DNA of 49,742 nucleotides from Clostridia bacterium (lineage in GTDB: Bacteria; Bacillota_A; Clostridia; Oscillospirales; CAG-272): assembly GCA_017936125.1 (NCBI GenBank), contig JAGBGE010000005.1, forward strand, positions 1-49,742. The letters are read 5' to 3'. Position numbers and translations under genes: made by a program. Positions 15,954-24,925 of the stretch are shown in pieces (positions within the stretch are counted from its first letter, which is position 1; every line of letters starts with the position of its first letter). The notes under the pieces were generated by a model, which searched no databases, was not told the origin of the DNA, and was given only the letters and a program-made list of their open reading frames with translations.

Positions 15954-17999
15954 TTAGAGTTTCAGATCGTATACAGAGCGAATTTGCAGCGAATTTTCAA
16001 GATGGAAAACGCTCTGCGGGCCTTCGCTCAGCTCGACGTTTATCTTGATGGGGCTGTCGCTCGTGATGTCGAAATAATTGTCCGAAAGCACGGCGTCCAT
16101 ATCGACGAAATCTATCTCAACGCTCTTGGCAAACGCACTTGCAATCAGCGTGATGCTGAAATTACGGTTTGAGCCTGTGATGCTGAATTTGATGTCAGGG
16201 TCAACAAAATGAAAATGCTTTTCGGGCTGCGTGAGAAGCGTACCGTGGGAAATAACCGACGAGCCCTCCTTGAGATAATACTCGATATAGCAGGAGTCCT
16301 CAAATAAGCGCATATGCTCTTTGAAATCTCGAGTGAAAAGCTCGCGAGAGGTCATTGCGCTCACCTCACACGCCTCGCTGCCCTGATAGAGCGTAACATT
16401 CTTCGAGGTTGCAAGACGGTACTCGATATTGCCGATGAAATCTATCTTGCGCTCGTTGGAAACAGAGAAAAGAACACCGCCGTCGGTATGCTCGGCATAG
16501 AGGGCAACTGGCGAGAAATAGTGCGATGCGAGATACTGAAGCGGCTTCCATCTCGCAGAGGAATCCATCGCGGAGGGGGAAATCGAGGGTACGGAGTCAC
16601 CGAGGCGGTCGAATATCGCCCTGCCCGATCTGCCGCGAGTCATTCGGCTCTCTTTTATCACCTCGCCAACCTTGTTTGCCGCCGCGAGAGCCGAGGCGTA
16701 GGCAAAGTCGGAGAGCGTAGCGGGATAGGGGTATCTCTCGGAAACAGCGAGCATCATCTCGCCTATCGCGCCGTCCTCGGCAATCGACTCAACCGCTCGG
16801 GAGAAGAGATTGCGCTCATCCTGCGGCACGACCTTTGAAAGAGTCTTGTCCGAGGGGAGAGAGGGCGCGGAGATAAAGCGCGTCGACTCGGTGAGAATCG
16901 TAAAATCAAGCTCGGGCACTACCGTGGCGAGCGAGGGAGCGATATACTCGTTTCCACTCGGGCTGACAACCTCGAGCAGAGCGTATGAGGGATGTGTCGC
17001 GCGTGTTTCTATCGCGTCGAGCATTCCGCATTCGAGCGTGTCGGTTTCCTCAATTACTATAATTCCGTAAGCATCGCAAAGCTCGAAGAAGCGCTCGTTC
17101 GGTCTTGGCGCGCCAACGGGGAGAAGCAGGGTATTGTAGTTCGCCTTTGCGGCAAAGCCGACGTACGCCTCCTCCTTTGCCGGATAGGCGCTCGTGTCAG
17201 GCAGATCGTCTGCGCGATAGGTCGCTCCCATCGGTAGAAGGCGAGTGCCGTTGACAAGGAGAGCTCTGCCGTCCTCGTCAGCCTTTTTTATTGTACGCAG
17301 ACCGATTTTCATCTCCATACTGTCCTCGACGTCCTCCTCGCCGTAGAGGTTGACCGTGAGCTTATACAGATTCTGCACGCCGAGACCGCGAGGCATCCAA
17401 TAGAGCGGATCGGTGACCTTGATGCTTCCCTCGCACTTGGTGAGTCCCGCGTAATAAATCTGACCTGTCGGTGAGGTGAGCGTCGCGACCGCGCGAACGT
17501 TCTCCGACGAGCCGAGAATATCCAGCTTAATACCGACGGTCACTACTCCGTCAGCGTGAGTCTGGTCTACGTGCACACGGTCGATTACCGCATTTGAAAA
17601 GCGCAAAATCTCGGGCGCCTTGAAAACACCGATAGTGCCGTAATGCTTGCATTCATCGGAGTTAAATCTAATCAAAACGGTGTTCGAGCCGCGCGCGAAT
17701 TTATCCTTTATCGAGAAGGTGTGCGAGGGCGAATTGCCGTCTATATCACCGATAAGCTCGTCGTTTATATATAGCCTCGCAGGCTGTCTTACGTCGCGGA
17801 TGCGAAGGTAGGAGTGCTTTGCCGCGAGGGCTGCCTCATCAGCAAATACCTCGGCAGCGAAATCAACCCTTCCCACAGCTCGCTCATACTCTTGGTCATA
17901 CTCCTTAAGCACCGAGCAAACAGAAGCCGGCGCCTCGCAGCTGAGCGGAATGCTGTCGTTTATTGACATTTCAAATTTCTTTATTTCGCGTTTTATCAT
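15954..17999 (-). CDS. Divergent glycoside hydrolase family 2-like protein (beta-mannosidase-related), activity doubtful
   Basis: 681 residues; related beta-mannosidases have about 800-850. N-terminal sugar-binding jelly roll (about 1-135, with SYLRIRDVRQPARLYIND), immunoglobulin-like domain (about 135-225, with PLYWMPRGLG), then a TIM-barrel region (LLVNGTRLLPMGATYRADD). The GH2 motif ending in the acid/base Glu (HPS...GNNE) is loosely recognisable as HPSYALLEVVSPSGNE at about 335-350, but with an insertion and without the usual Trp. The barrel end usually reads W-Q-L-N-D-x-W-P; here that is FDRLGDSVPS before SARWKPLQYLASHYFSPV (about 485). No convincing nucleophile motif is seen. No signal peptide. 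It may be a non-catalytic or very divergent enzyme. Confidence 0.75.
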   Translation of the reverse strand: MIKREIKKFEMSINDSIPLSCEAPASVCSVLKEYDQEYERAVGRVDFAAEVFADEAALAAKHSYLRIRDVRQPARLYINDELIGDIDGNSPSHTFSIKDKFARGSNTVLIRFNSDECKHYGTIGVFKAPEILRFSNAVIDRVHVDQTHADGVVTVGIKLDILGSSENVRAVATLTSPTGQIYYAGLTKCEGSIKVTDPLYWMPRGLGVQNLYKLTVNLYGEEDVEDSMEMKIGLRTIKKADEDGRALLVNGTRLLPMGATYRADDLPDTSAYPAKEEAYVGFAAKANYNTLLLPVGAPRPNERFFELCDAYGIIVIEETDTLECGMLDAIETRATHPSYALLEVVSPSGNEYIAPSLATVVPELDFTILTESTRFISAPSLPSDKTLSKVVPQDERNLFSRAVESIAEDGAIGEMMLAVSERYPYPATLSDFAYASALAAANKVGEVIKESRMTRGRSGRAIFDRLGDSVPSISPSAMDSSARWKPLQYLASHYFSPVALYAEHTDGGVLFSVSNERKIDFIGNIEYRLATSKNVTLYQGSEACEVSAMTSRELFTRDFKEHMRLFEDSCYIEYYLKEGSSVISHGTLLTQPEKHFHFVDPDIKFSITGSNRNFSITLIASAFAKSVEIDFVDMDAVLSDNYFDITSDSPIKINVELSEGPQSVFHLENSLQIRSVYDLKL

Positions 18000-18032
18000 A
18001 TTTTCTCCTTACATAAGGATTTGTTTCTTTTT

Positions 18033-18059
18033 CTCGGTAAGCAGGTTCACTTACCCGAG
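18033..18059. other. Inverted repeat between the U32 and GH2-like genes
   Basis: CTCGGTAAG (18033-18041) pairs with CTTACCCGAG (18050-18059) with one bulged C. Lacks a U-run in the minus-strand direction, so it is only a weak terminator candidate for the U32 gene. Confidence 0.45.
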
Positions 18060-18061
18060 CT

Positions 18062-18082
18062 TTTAATTCCTAATTCCGAACT
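18062..18082 (-). repeat. Heptamer array, three units
   Basis: On the minus strand AGTTCGG, AATTAGG, AATTAAA, beginning about 3 bp after the stop codon of the U32 gene. Same family and same position relative to a stop codon as the copies after dpaB and mscL. Confidence 0.75.
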
Positions 18083-18085
18083 TCC

Positions 18086-20104
18086 CTACCTTCTCCCCGC
18101 GCGTCTGACGGGAGAATTAAGAGGCGCAGCCAAATTGTGCGCTCGGAGCACTCGGCATATCTCGTCTGCCGACTCGGTGGTGAAAAGCAGATGCCTTGCA
18201 TTTATGCGATTGTCGGCAAGCTCTCTCGCTCTGTCGCCAAGATAGGTCGGCACAGAGTTGAAGATAAGATTCCTGTGTCGGAACTCCCGCATCATCGGGA
18301 AGCGCTCGCCGCGCCTATCGACAAGCGCCGCGCTCTCGCATCTCTCGCAGCCAAGGTTCTCACTGATAAAGCACCTCTCGGTTATCATCAAGGGAATTCT
18401 GCCGTAGGTGATAGCTCCGCCGCCGATGTCCCTCACCTTCGGGAGAGTAAGCTCGGGCGAGAGAACCGAAAAGCCGAGTCCCATTTCCTCGTATGCGGCA
18501 AGGCTCTCACCGTTGGTTATATTAAGTCTAAAATCGCCAATTGGTGTAAATCCGAGCGATAAAACAAGCATAATTTGCCCAATATTGCTAACTAAAGCGT
18601 ACATTACGCCCTGCTTTTTGGCATTTTCAAGCGCGAGCACTACTTCTTCAAGCTCGCTGTCGAATGTCACGGGCGGTAGGTATACGCCGTTTGATTTACC
18701 AAGCGCCTCGCCCGAGAAAAGCGGCACGAATGTCACGTCAAGCGAGGAGATAAGCTCCTCGTTTTTCTCCAGCGCGCCAAGATACTCTGACTCACGGAAG
18801 AACTGCGCTGTGGTAATTTTTCTCGCGCTCGGGCGGCGGATTTGCTCATAGCCTACGCTCTCGCATTCCCTGCCCGTATATTCGAGCGCCTCGACTGCCG
18901 CGCGGCGCAAAGCGTTAATGGCGGACGGCGCGAGGTTGACACCCTCGTCGAGCGAGAGGTCGATATCATTTTTATCAAGCGCGAAGTAGGTATTTCCCAT
19001 CTTGGCAATCCTATCGCAGACACCGTCGTGCGTCAGCGGCGCGTTTCTCGCCTCCTCGGCTGCGGCGCCCGTGACGGTGACCGACCTCTCGCCAAAGGAA
19101 AGCGTCATCTCCGAGGGCTCGCCAAGCTTGATTTTCACGCTTGCGCGCGTTTTGACACGCAGGGGCGAAAAAGCTATATCCGCAATTTCACGGCTATCGC
19201 GCTTGTCATCCTCGCTGCGAATACCGGTCATACCCTGCGAGATTTTCCCCGTAAAGTAGCCGTCGGTGAAGCCGTCGCGCGAGAAAGCGCGGCGAAGCTC
19301 TGAAAGCTCGGATTTGTTCGCTGCCCTATGCTCGTCGAGCAGCCTTCTGTATATTTTAGTGACCGTGTAGACGTAGGCGGGAGATTTCATACGCCCCTCA
19401 ATTTTGAGCGAGGCGACGCCAGACTCAATGAGCGCGGGGATATGCTCGGCAAGCGAAAGGTCCTTTAGCGAAAGCGGATACTTGCCGTTGCCAAACGGCA
19501 GACGGCAGGGCTGGGCGCATTCGCCGCGGTTGCCGCTTCGACCGCCAACCATCGAGGAGAAAAGACACTGCCCCGAGTGGCAGACGCAGAGCGCGCCGTG
19601 CAGGAAAATCTCTATCTCGCATTTAGCGTTATCGGTGATGCTGTTTATATTTTCGAGCGATAATTCACGCGCCGCGACCGCGCGTGTGATGCCAAGCTCG
19701 GCAGCGGCATTCGCGCCAAGGGTGTTATGCACCGACATCTGAGTCGATGCGTGAAGCTCGAAATCGGGCAGATAGCGGCGCAGAACACGCACAGCGCCAA
19801 GGTCGGCAACGATGAGCGCATCGACACCGATGCGGTAAAGCTCGGTGGCATACTCGAGCATCTCGGGCATCTCACGGTCCTCAATGAGCGTGTTGAGCGT
19901 GACGTAAAGCTTGACCCCGTGGAGATGGCAATATGCAACGGCGCGAGAGAGCTCGCTGAGCTCAAAATTTTTTGCGAAAGCACGTGCGCCAAAGCGCCTT
20001 CCGCCAACGTAAACGGCATCGGCACCGGCCTCTACCGCAGCAAGCAGACACTCAAAGCTGCCGGCAGGCGCGAGAAGCTCGGGAAGCCTTCCGCTTCTTT
20101 TCAT
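18086..20104 (-). CDS. Peptidase U32 family protein (tRNA/rRNA hydroxylation type)
   Basis: 672 residues from ATG 20104, preferred over ATG 20122 because AAAGGTGGTGG lies just before it and the family N-terminus LPELLAPAGSFE then starts at once. The U32 core (about 1-330) has DAVYVGGRRFGAR, HASTQMSVHN and a Cys cluster GALCVCHSGQC...GECAQPC (about 172-200) that in this family coordinates an iron-sulfur cluster. About 300 more residues follow (DUF3656-like region plus a second half). Characterised relatives (RlhA, TrhP) hydroxylate 23S rRNA C2501 or tRNA U34 using prephenate; others were named collagenase-like proteases. RNA hydroxylation is the better guess; the substrate is not determined. 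Confidence 0.88.
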   Translation of the reverse strand: MKRSGRLPELLAPAGSFECLLAAVEAGADAVYVGGRRFGARAFAKNFELSELSRAVAYCHLHGVKLYVTLNTLIEDREMPEMLEYATELYRIGVDALIVADLGAVRVLRRYLPDFELHASTQMSVHNTLGANAAAELGITRAVAARELSLENINSITDNAKCEIEIFLHGALCVCHSGQCLFSSMVGGRSGNRGECAQPCRLPFGNGKYPLSLKDLSLAEHIPALIESGVASLKIEGRMKSPAYVYTVTKIYRRLLDEHRAANKSELSELRRAFSRDGFTDGYFTGKISQGMTGIRSEDDKRDSREIADIAFSPLRVKTRASVKIKLGEPSEMTLSFGERSVTVTGAAAEEARNAPLTHDGVCDRIAKMGNTYFALDKNDIDLSLDEGVNLAPSAINALRRAAVEALEYTGRECESVGYEQIRRPSARKITTAQFFRESEYLGALEKNEELISSLDVTFVPLFSGEALGKSNGVYLPPVTFDSELEEVVLALENAKKQGVMYALVSNIGQIMLVLSLGFTPIGDFRLNITNGESLAAYEEMGLGFSVLSPELTLPKVRDIGGGAITYGRIPLMITERCFISENLGCERCESAALVDRRGERFPMMREFRHRNLIFNSVPTYLGDRARELADNRINARHLLFTTESADEICRVLRAHNLAAPLNSPVRRAGRR

Positions 20105-20127
20105 ATTACCACCACCTTTCATAAGTA

Positions 20128-20162
20128 AATTCGGAATTAGGAATTAGAAATTCGAAATTGAT
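20128..20162 (+). repeat. Heptamer array, five perfect-period units
   Basis: AATTCGG, AATTAGG, AATTAGA, AATTCGA, AATTGAT with no break in the 7-bp period: the clearest copy of the family. Unlike most copies it reads on the strand opposite to the adjacent minus-strand genes and lies on the 5' side of the U32 gene. Confidence 0.9.
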
Positions 20163-20344
20163 TATATATTTGACGAGGAAGATTTTGAGGATAGAGCGTT
20201 GTTTGCGCCCACGAAGCACAAATTTCTGCTACAATGCGGAACGGTGGGAATTTTGATGGAGTGCAAAGATTTTCGCGTTGCCAGCAATAGTAACCTATTG
20301 CAAGACCGAAAACTCTGCAGCAATTCCGCAAAATTCGCCCGTTC
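20163..20344. other. Intergenic region between comM and the U32 gene
   Basis: About 180 bp with no convincing gene, terminator or consensus promoter. Short reading frames here are not supported by a Shine-Dalgarno or by codon use. The stretch may be repeat-derived but no second copy was found in the window. Confidence 0.4.
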
Positions 20345-21889
20345 CTACTTACGCCAATATTTTCTGTCAAGACTTCGATACATTATCGCCTCGGCAATAT
20401 GGTCCTCGTTTATATTCTCCATACCGTCGAGGTCGGCTATCGTGCGGGCTACTCGCAGGACTCTGTCGTGTCCTCTCGCGGAGAGACCAAGCTTCTCAAA
20501 TGCCTCGCGCATAAGATTGCTCGCTTTCTCGTCGAGAGCGCAGTGACGGCGGAGCTGCTCGGTCGTCATATTCGCATTCAGCGTGCCGGGCTTATCGCCT
20601 GCGCGGGTAAGTCGCTCGTTGGTGAAATCACGCGCCGCGTTGACTCTCTTGCGAATCTCGGCAGAGGGCTCGCCCATATTCGTTTTGCCCGAAATCTCGC
20701 TGTAGCTGACTGCGGGAAGCTCAATTTCTATATCAATTCTGTCGAGCAGCGGACCGCTGACTCTCTCAAGATATTTTGTGCGCGCCTGGGGAGTGCATCT
20801 GCACTGCCTGGTCGAATCGCCAAAGAAGCCGCACTTGCAGGGATTCATGGCGCAGACGAGCATAAAGCTCGCAGGATAGGTCACCTTTGCGGCAGCTCGG
20901 GTGACGGTAACGACTCCGTCCTCAAGCGGCTGACGGAGCGACTCGGTGACGCTCTTCGGGAACTCGGGAAGCTCGTCGAGGAAGAGAACGCCGTTGTGCG
21001 CGAGCGAAATCTCACCCGGGCGAGGCATAGCGCCACCGCCGACGAGGCCCGGAACGCTCACGGTATGATGAGGCGAACGGAAAGGACGCTCGGTTACGAG
21101 ACCTGCCCTAAGAGTGCCGTTGACCGAGTGAATCTTCGTCGTTTCAACCGCCTCATCAAAGCTCATATCGGGGAGAATGGTCGCAAGACGCTTGGCGAGC
21201 ATCGACTTACCCGCGCCGGGCGGGCCTATCATAATGACGTTGTGACCGCCTGCGGCTGCGATTTCCAGCGCGCGCTTCGCCTTGAGCTGACCGCGCACGT
21301 CGGCAAAATCCACCTCACCGATATGCGAGGTGAGGTCGAACCTTGATGCGTCAAAGCGCTTAGGCTCTATCGGCTCGAAGCCCTTTATATGATTTATAAG
21401 CTGACGGAGCGTTTTGACACCGTAGACGGTCACGCCGTCAACGAGCGCCGCCTCGTCGGCATTGTCGTAGGGAACGAAAATCTCACGTCTGCCTGCCTCA
21501 CGCGCGGCAAAAGTCATAGAGAGAATACCGCCGACAGACCTTACCTCACCGGAGAGCGAAAGCTCACCTATAAGCGTGCAGGCGGAGAAATCAAAGTCCG
21601 AGGGAATCACTCTGTCAGCCTGGAGAATTGACGCGAGAATCGCGAGGTCGAAGGCAGAGCCTTCCTTCTTTACATCAGCAGGCGCAAGGTTAATCATAAT
21701 ATCAAGCGGCGGAAAAACGAAGCCCGAGTTCTCGCAGGCGGAGCGCACTCTGCCCTTGGCTTCCTTGACGGCTGCGTCGGGAAGTCCGACAAGCTCGAAG
21801 CGCGGAACTCTGTCCCACGCGCTGCATTCAACTATAACCTCGAAGCCGTCAATACCGACGACACCTGCGCTGTAAACCTTGGAAAGCAT
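20345..21889 (-). CDS. comM: YifB/ComM family Mg-chelatase-like AAA+ ATPase
   Basis: 514 residues, full length. It has an N-terminal ChlI-type domain (FEVIVECSAWDRVPRFELVGLP; LAPADVKKEGSAFDLAI), the central AAA+ module with Walker A GPPGAGKSMLAKRLATILP (about 222-240), Walker B VLFLDELPEF, the YPASFMLVCAMNPCKCG segment with the zinc-binding CxCxxFGD...C cluster, and the C-terminal Mg_chelatase_C domain. ComM is a hexameric helicase that promotes branch migration during natural transformation in Gram-negatives; in Clostridia it is widespread and probably serves general recombination. Own promoter at 21928-21956. Confidence 0.94.
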   Translation of the reverse strand: MLSKVYSAGVVGIDGFEVIVECSAWDRVPRFELVGLPDAAVKEAKGRVRSACENSGFVFPPLDIMINLAPADVKKEGSAFDLAILASILQADRVIPSDFDFSACTLIGELSLSGEVRSVGGILSMTFAAREAGRREIFVPYDNADEAALVDGVTVYGVKTLRQLINHIKGFEPIEPKRFDASRFDLTSHIGEVDFADVRGQLKAKRALEIAAAGGHNVIMIGPPGAGKSMLAKRLATILPDMSFDEAVETTKIHSVNGTLRAGLVTERPFRSPHHTVSVPGLVGGGAMPRPGEISLAHNGVLFLDELPEFPKSVTESLRQPLEDGVVTVTRAAAKVTYPASFMLVCAMNPCKCGFFGDSTRQCRCTPQARTKYLERVSGPLLDRIDIEIELPAVSYSEISGKTNMGEPSAEIRKRVNAARDFTNERLTRAGDKPGTLNANMTTEQLRRHCALDEKASNLMREAFEKLGLSARGHDRVLRVARTIADLDGMENINEDHIAEAIMYRSLDRKYWRK

Positions 21890-21927
21890 AATAACCTCGC
21901 ATATAATACTTATAATTTGACATTTAT

Positions 21928-21956
21928 ATTATACATAATAAAATCTTAAAAATCAA
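21928..21956 (-). promoter_or_regulatory. Sigma-A promoter of comM
   Basis: On the minus strand TTGATT (21951-21956), 17-bp spacer, TATAAT (21928-21933). One of the divergent promoter pair between comM and the acyltransferase gene. Confidence 0.7.
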
Positions 21957-22024
21957 TACCCACTTAAAAATCGGTCGAATTATGAATATTTTTTGTCCTG
22001 TTTGATAAATAAAAGACAAAAGTA

Positions 22025-22053
22025 TTGATTTTGTAGTCGATTTATGCTATAAT
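22025..22053 (+). promoter_or_regulatory. Sigma-A promoter of the acyltransferase gene
   Basis: TTGATT (22025-22030), 17-bp spacer, TATAAT (22048-22053) with TGC directly upstream (extended -10). About 44 bp before the ATG at 22097. Confidence 0.78.
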
Positions 22054-22096
22054 AATAAAACGCATAGCCAAAATGCCCGACAGAAAGGATCTCCTT

Positions 22097-23419
22097 ATGA
22101 AGATCAAGATTATCAACAAAAGCTATGACGAGGTTATGGCAATCCCACGTGAAAAGCATGTGAAGCCCAAGAAGCCTAACATTCTCTTCCGCACGCTACT
22201 CAAGCTCGTTTCGCTTCCCGACATTATAGCGACGCATTTCAAATGCAACCGTATCGGTATGGAAAGGCTCGGCAAGCGTGAGAGCGCGTTCTTCCTGATG
22301 AACCATTCCTGCTTTCTCGACCTCGAGATCGTGCCGACTATTCTATATCCGCGTCCGTTCAACATCGTTGCGACGACTGACGCCTTCATCGGCAAGAATT
22401 GGCTGATGCATCAGATAGGCTGTATTTCGACTAATAAGTTCGTCACCGATATGACTCTTGTGCGTGATATGATACACGCAGTAAAGAATCTCGGCAGCTC
22501 GGTGGTTATGTTCCCCGAGGCAGGCTATTCCTTCGACGGCAGATGTATGCCTTTACCCGACACACTCGGCAAGATGGTGAAGATGATGGGCGTTCCGCTG
22601 GTTATTATTACAACGCACGGCGCTTATGCCCGCGACCCGCTTTACAACAATCTCCAGAAGCGTAAGGTCAACGTCACCGCAGATGTAAAATATCTGCTCT
22701 CTGCAGAGGAAATAGCAGAGATGCCAGCCGAGGAAATTCAAAAAATCATCGTAAAAGAGTTCGGTTTTGACAACTTCAGTTGGCAAAAAGAGCATAAAAT
22801 CAAGATTTCAGAGCCTTTCAGAGCAGACTGTCTGAACAGGATTTTGTACAAATGCCCCTCCTGCAAGGCCGAGGGAAAGATGCACGGTGAGGGCACGCAT
22901 ATCACCTGCCGTGAGTGCGGCAAGAGCTACTATCTCGACGAGTACGGCACGCTCAGCGCCACCGAGGGCAAGACCGAGTTTGACAGCATCACCGCCTGGT
23001 ATGACTGGGAGCGCGAGTGCGTCAAGGATGAGGTCGAGCGTGGCGCATACTCGATAGATTTGCCCGTCGATATACTGATGACCATCACCGACCACAAGTT
23101 CTACCGAATCGGTGAGGGTAGACTCCGTCACGACGAGCAGGGCTTCCTGCTTGACGGCTGCGACGGCAAGCTCCACCACGAGCAAAAGCCGCTTTGCTCC
23201 CACACGGTCAACTCCGATTTCTACTTCTACCAGATAGGCGATATGGTATCGTTTGGCAACAACGACCACCTGTTCTACTGCTTCCCCAAAACCGACGCTG
23301 ACATCGTCACGAAGATTCGCTTCGCCGCCGAGGAGATTTATAAAATCAAGCGCGCCGAGAAGCGCGATGGCAAATCCCCCTGCCCCTGCACCCCAGTCGC
23401 AGTCAGCTCGGCAGAGTGA
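22097..23419 (+). CDS. PlsC-like acyltransferase with C-terminal zinc ribbon
   Basis: 440 residues from ATG 22097, set by AGAAAGGA 7 nt upstream (an in-frame ATG at 22073 has no such site). The acyltransferase domain shows the HX4D motif NHSCFLD (His70, Asp75) and FPEAGYSFDG (139-148), as in 1-acylglycerol-3-phosphate acyltransferases that move an acyl chain to lysophosphatidate at the membrane. There is no TM anchor. Residues 252-275 add a CPSC...CREC zinc ribbon, followed by a beta-rich tail of about 160 residues with VDILMTITDHKFYRIGEGRLRHDEQGF, not part of ordinary PlsC. The substrate may therefore differ from phosphatidate precursors. Monocistronic, with own promoter and terminator. Confidence 0.82.
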   Translation: MKIKIINKSYDEVMAIPREKHVKPKKPNILFRTLLKLVSLPDIIATHFKCNRIGMERLGKRESAFFLMNHSCFLDLEIVPTILYPRPFNIVATTDAFIGKNWLMHQIGCISTNKFVTDMTLVRDMIHAVKNLGSSVVMFPEAGYSFDGRCMPLPDTLGKMVKMMGVPLVIITTHGAYARDPLYNNLQKRKVNVTADVKYLLSAEEIAEMPAEEIQKIIVKEFGFDNFSWQKEHKIKISEPFRADCLNRILYKCPSCKAEGKMHGEGTHITCRECGKSYYLDEYGTLSATEGKTEFDSITAWYDWERECVKDEVERGAYSIDLPVDILMTITDHKFYRIGEGRLRHDEQGFLLDGCDGKLHHEQKPLCSHTVNSDFYFYQIGDMVSFGNNDHLFYCFPKTDADIVTKIRFAAEEIYKIKRAEKRDGKSPCPCTPVAVSSAE

Positions 23420-23440
23420 AAGCGAATAATAAAGCATAGA

Positions 23441-23471
23441 AAAAAACCTCTCCAAAACGGAGAGGTTTTTT
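23441..23471 (+). terminator. Intrinsic terminator after the acyltransferase gene
   Basis: AAAAAACCTCTCC (23441-23453) pairs perfectly with GGAGAGGTTTTTT (23459-23471). Strong U-run; bidirectional potential toward the convergent trpB. Confidence 0.94.
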
Positions 23472-23555
23472 GTTTATTCGAGAGGGCGAGTCCCTCTGCT
23501 ACGGAGTAATTGATTGCGGTATAATTCCGTAGAAAACGGCTACCGGACGTCCTGT

Positions 23556-23583
23556 TTTCATTTTGAATTTCAAATTTCGAATT
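23556..23583 (-). repeat. Heptamer array, four units, overlapping the trpB stop
   Basis: On the minus strand AATTCGA, AATTTGA, AATTCAA, AATGAAA. The first A of the first unit is the last base of the trpB TAA stop codon. Confidence 0.82.
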
Positions 23584-24809
23584 TATTTGAGGTATTTCTC
23601 GCCGTAATTCTCGATGATATAGTCCATATCCTTATCACCTCTGCCGGAGAGGCAGATGAGCACCGAGCCGTGCGCCATTTGCTTGGCGAGGCGGATACCG
23701 TAGGCTACCGCGTGCGAGCTCTCGATAGCGGGGATAATGCCCTCGAGGCGCGAGAGGCGGAAGAATGCGTCGATTGCCTCGTCGTCACCGACGGTGTCGT
23801 ACTTAACTCTGCCGAGGTCGCGCAGGAATGCGTGCTCGGGGCCTGACGAGGGATAGTCGAGGCCTGACGCAACCGAGTATACGGGCGCGGCTTCGCCGTC
23901 AGCGCCCTTGAGCATAATGCTGTTGAAGCCGTGCATAATGCCCTCCTCACCATACTGCAACGAGGCTGCGTGGTCGCCCAGCTTCTCACCTCTGCCGAGC
24001 GGCTCTACGCCGTAGATGTCAACGGGGTCGTTAAGGAAGCCTGCGAACATTCCCATAGAGTTCGAGCCGCCGCCAACGCAGGCAACGACAGCGTCGGGTA
24101 ATTCGCCCGTCATACCGACGAACTGCTCTCTTGCCTCAATGCCGACAACCGACTGGAAATCGCGCACCATCATAGGAAAAGGATGCGGGCCAACGACAGA
24201 GCCGATGCAATAGATAGCGTCCTTATACTCACGGGCGTATGCTGCGAATGCTGCGTCAACCGCCTCCTTGAGCGTTTGCAGACCGTCGGTGACCTCGACG
24301 ACGTTCGCGCCGAGAATCTTCATTCTGGCTACGTTGGGAGCCTGCTTCTTGATGTCTACCGCGCCCATATAAATATCGCATTCAAGACCGAAGTATGCCG
24401 CAGCGGTAGCGAGCGCAACACCGTGCTGACCTGCGCCTGTCTCGGCAATAACCTTCTTCTTGCCCATATATTTCGCGAGAAGAGCCTCGCCCATGCAGTG
24501 ATTGAGCTTATGCGCTCCGGTATGATTGAGATCCTCGCGCTTAACGTAGAGCTGCACGTTGCCGATTGAGGTCGAGAGTCTCTCGAGATAGGAAATCGGA
24601 GTGGGTCTGCCCTGGAACTCGCGACGAATCTTGCGAAGCTCACCGATAAACTTCGAGGACTTGCAAATAGTGAAATACGCCTCGCTTATCTCCTGCATAG
24701 CCTTCTTCAGCTCGTCGGAAACGTACGCGCCGCCGTATCTACCGTAATAACCGTCAAGACTGGGGTAATTCTTGAGATAGGTATCAAAATCAACTCCGCC
24801 AAAATTCAT
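23583..24809 (-). CDS. trpB: Tryptophan synthase beta subunit
   Basis: 408 residues, TrpB1 length. It condenses indole and L-serine to L-tryptophan with PLP. The PLP Schiff-base lysine is Lys101 in HTGAHKLN; the phosphate-binding [12 protein letters not shown] and catalytic [10 protein letters not shown] loops are intact, as is the GRGDKD C-terminal motif. No trpA or any other trp gene is next to it, so it either salvages indole or partners with a TrpA encoded elsewhere. Transcription is controlled by a Trp-specific T-box leader (24967-25241). A MITE-like repeat and a heptamer array lie between that leader and the start codon. Confidence 0.96.
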   Translation of the reverse strand: MNFGGVDFDTYLKNYPSLDGYYGRYGGAYVSDELKKAMQEISEAYFTICKSSKFIGELRKIRREFQGRPTPISYLERLSTSIGNVQLYVKREDLNHTGAHKLNHCMGEALLAKYMGKKKVIAETGAGQHGVALATAAAYFGLECDIYMGAVDIKKQAPNVARMKILGANVVEVTDGLQTLKEAVDAAFAAYAREYKDAIYCIGSVVGPHPFPMMVRDFQSVVGIEAREQFVGMTGELPDAVVACVGGGSNSMGMFAGFLNDPVDIYGVEPLGRGEKLGDHAASLQYGEEGIMHGFNSIMLKGADGEAAPVYSVASGLDYPSSGPEHAFLRDLGRVKYDTVGDDEAIDAFFRLSRLEGIIPAIESSHAVAYGIRLAKQMAHGSVLICLSGRGDKDMDYIIENYGEKYLK

Positions 24810-24881
24810 AGTTTTTATCTCCTTTTTGATGATTAATCTTTGTTTTATTATATTATCGTGAGAAGCGCATATCTGATTTCC

Positions 24882-24925
24882 GCCCTCTCACCCGCTACCG
24901 CGTGAGCTCTACCAAAAGGAGAGCC
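24882..24925 (-). repeat. MITE-like repeat fragment between T-box and trpB
   Basis: On the minus strand it begins GGCTCTCC, then TAGAGCTCACGCGG, and ends GGGTGAGAGGGC. The same skeleton (GGCTCTC, GAGCTC, CG, GGGTGAG) is seen in the right half of the insertion in ddl (34271-34318), so both belong to one dispersed family. Confidence 0.7.

Noticed and set aside
20399..21346. A 315-codon plus-strand frame opposite comM
   Set aside because: Antisense shadow of the ComM ATPase; no family motifs, no promoter or Shine-Dalgarno.
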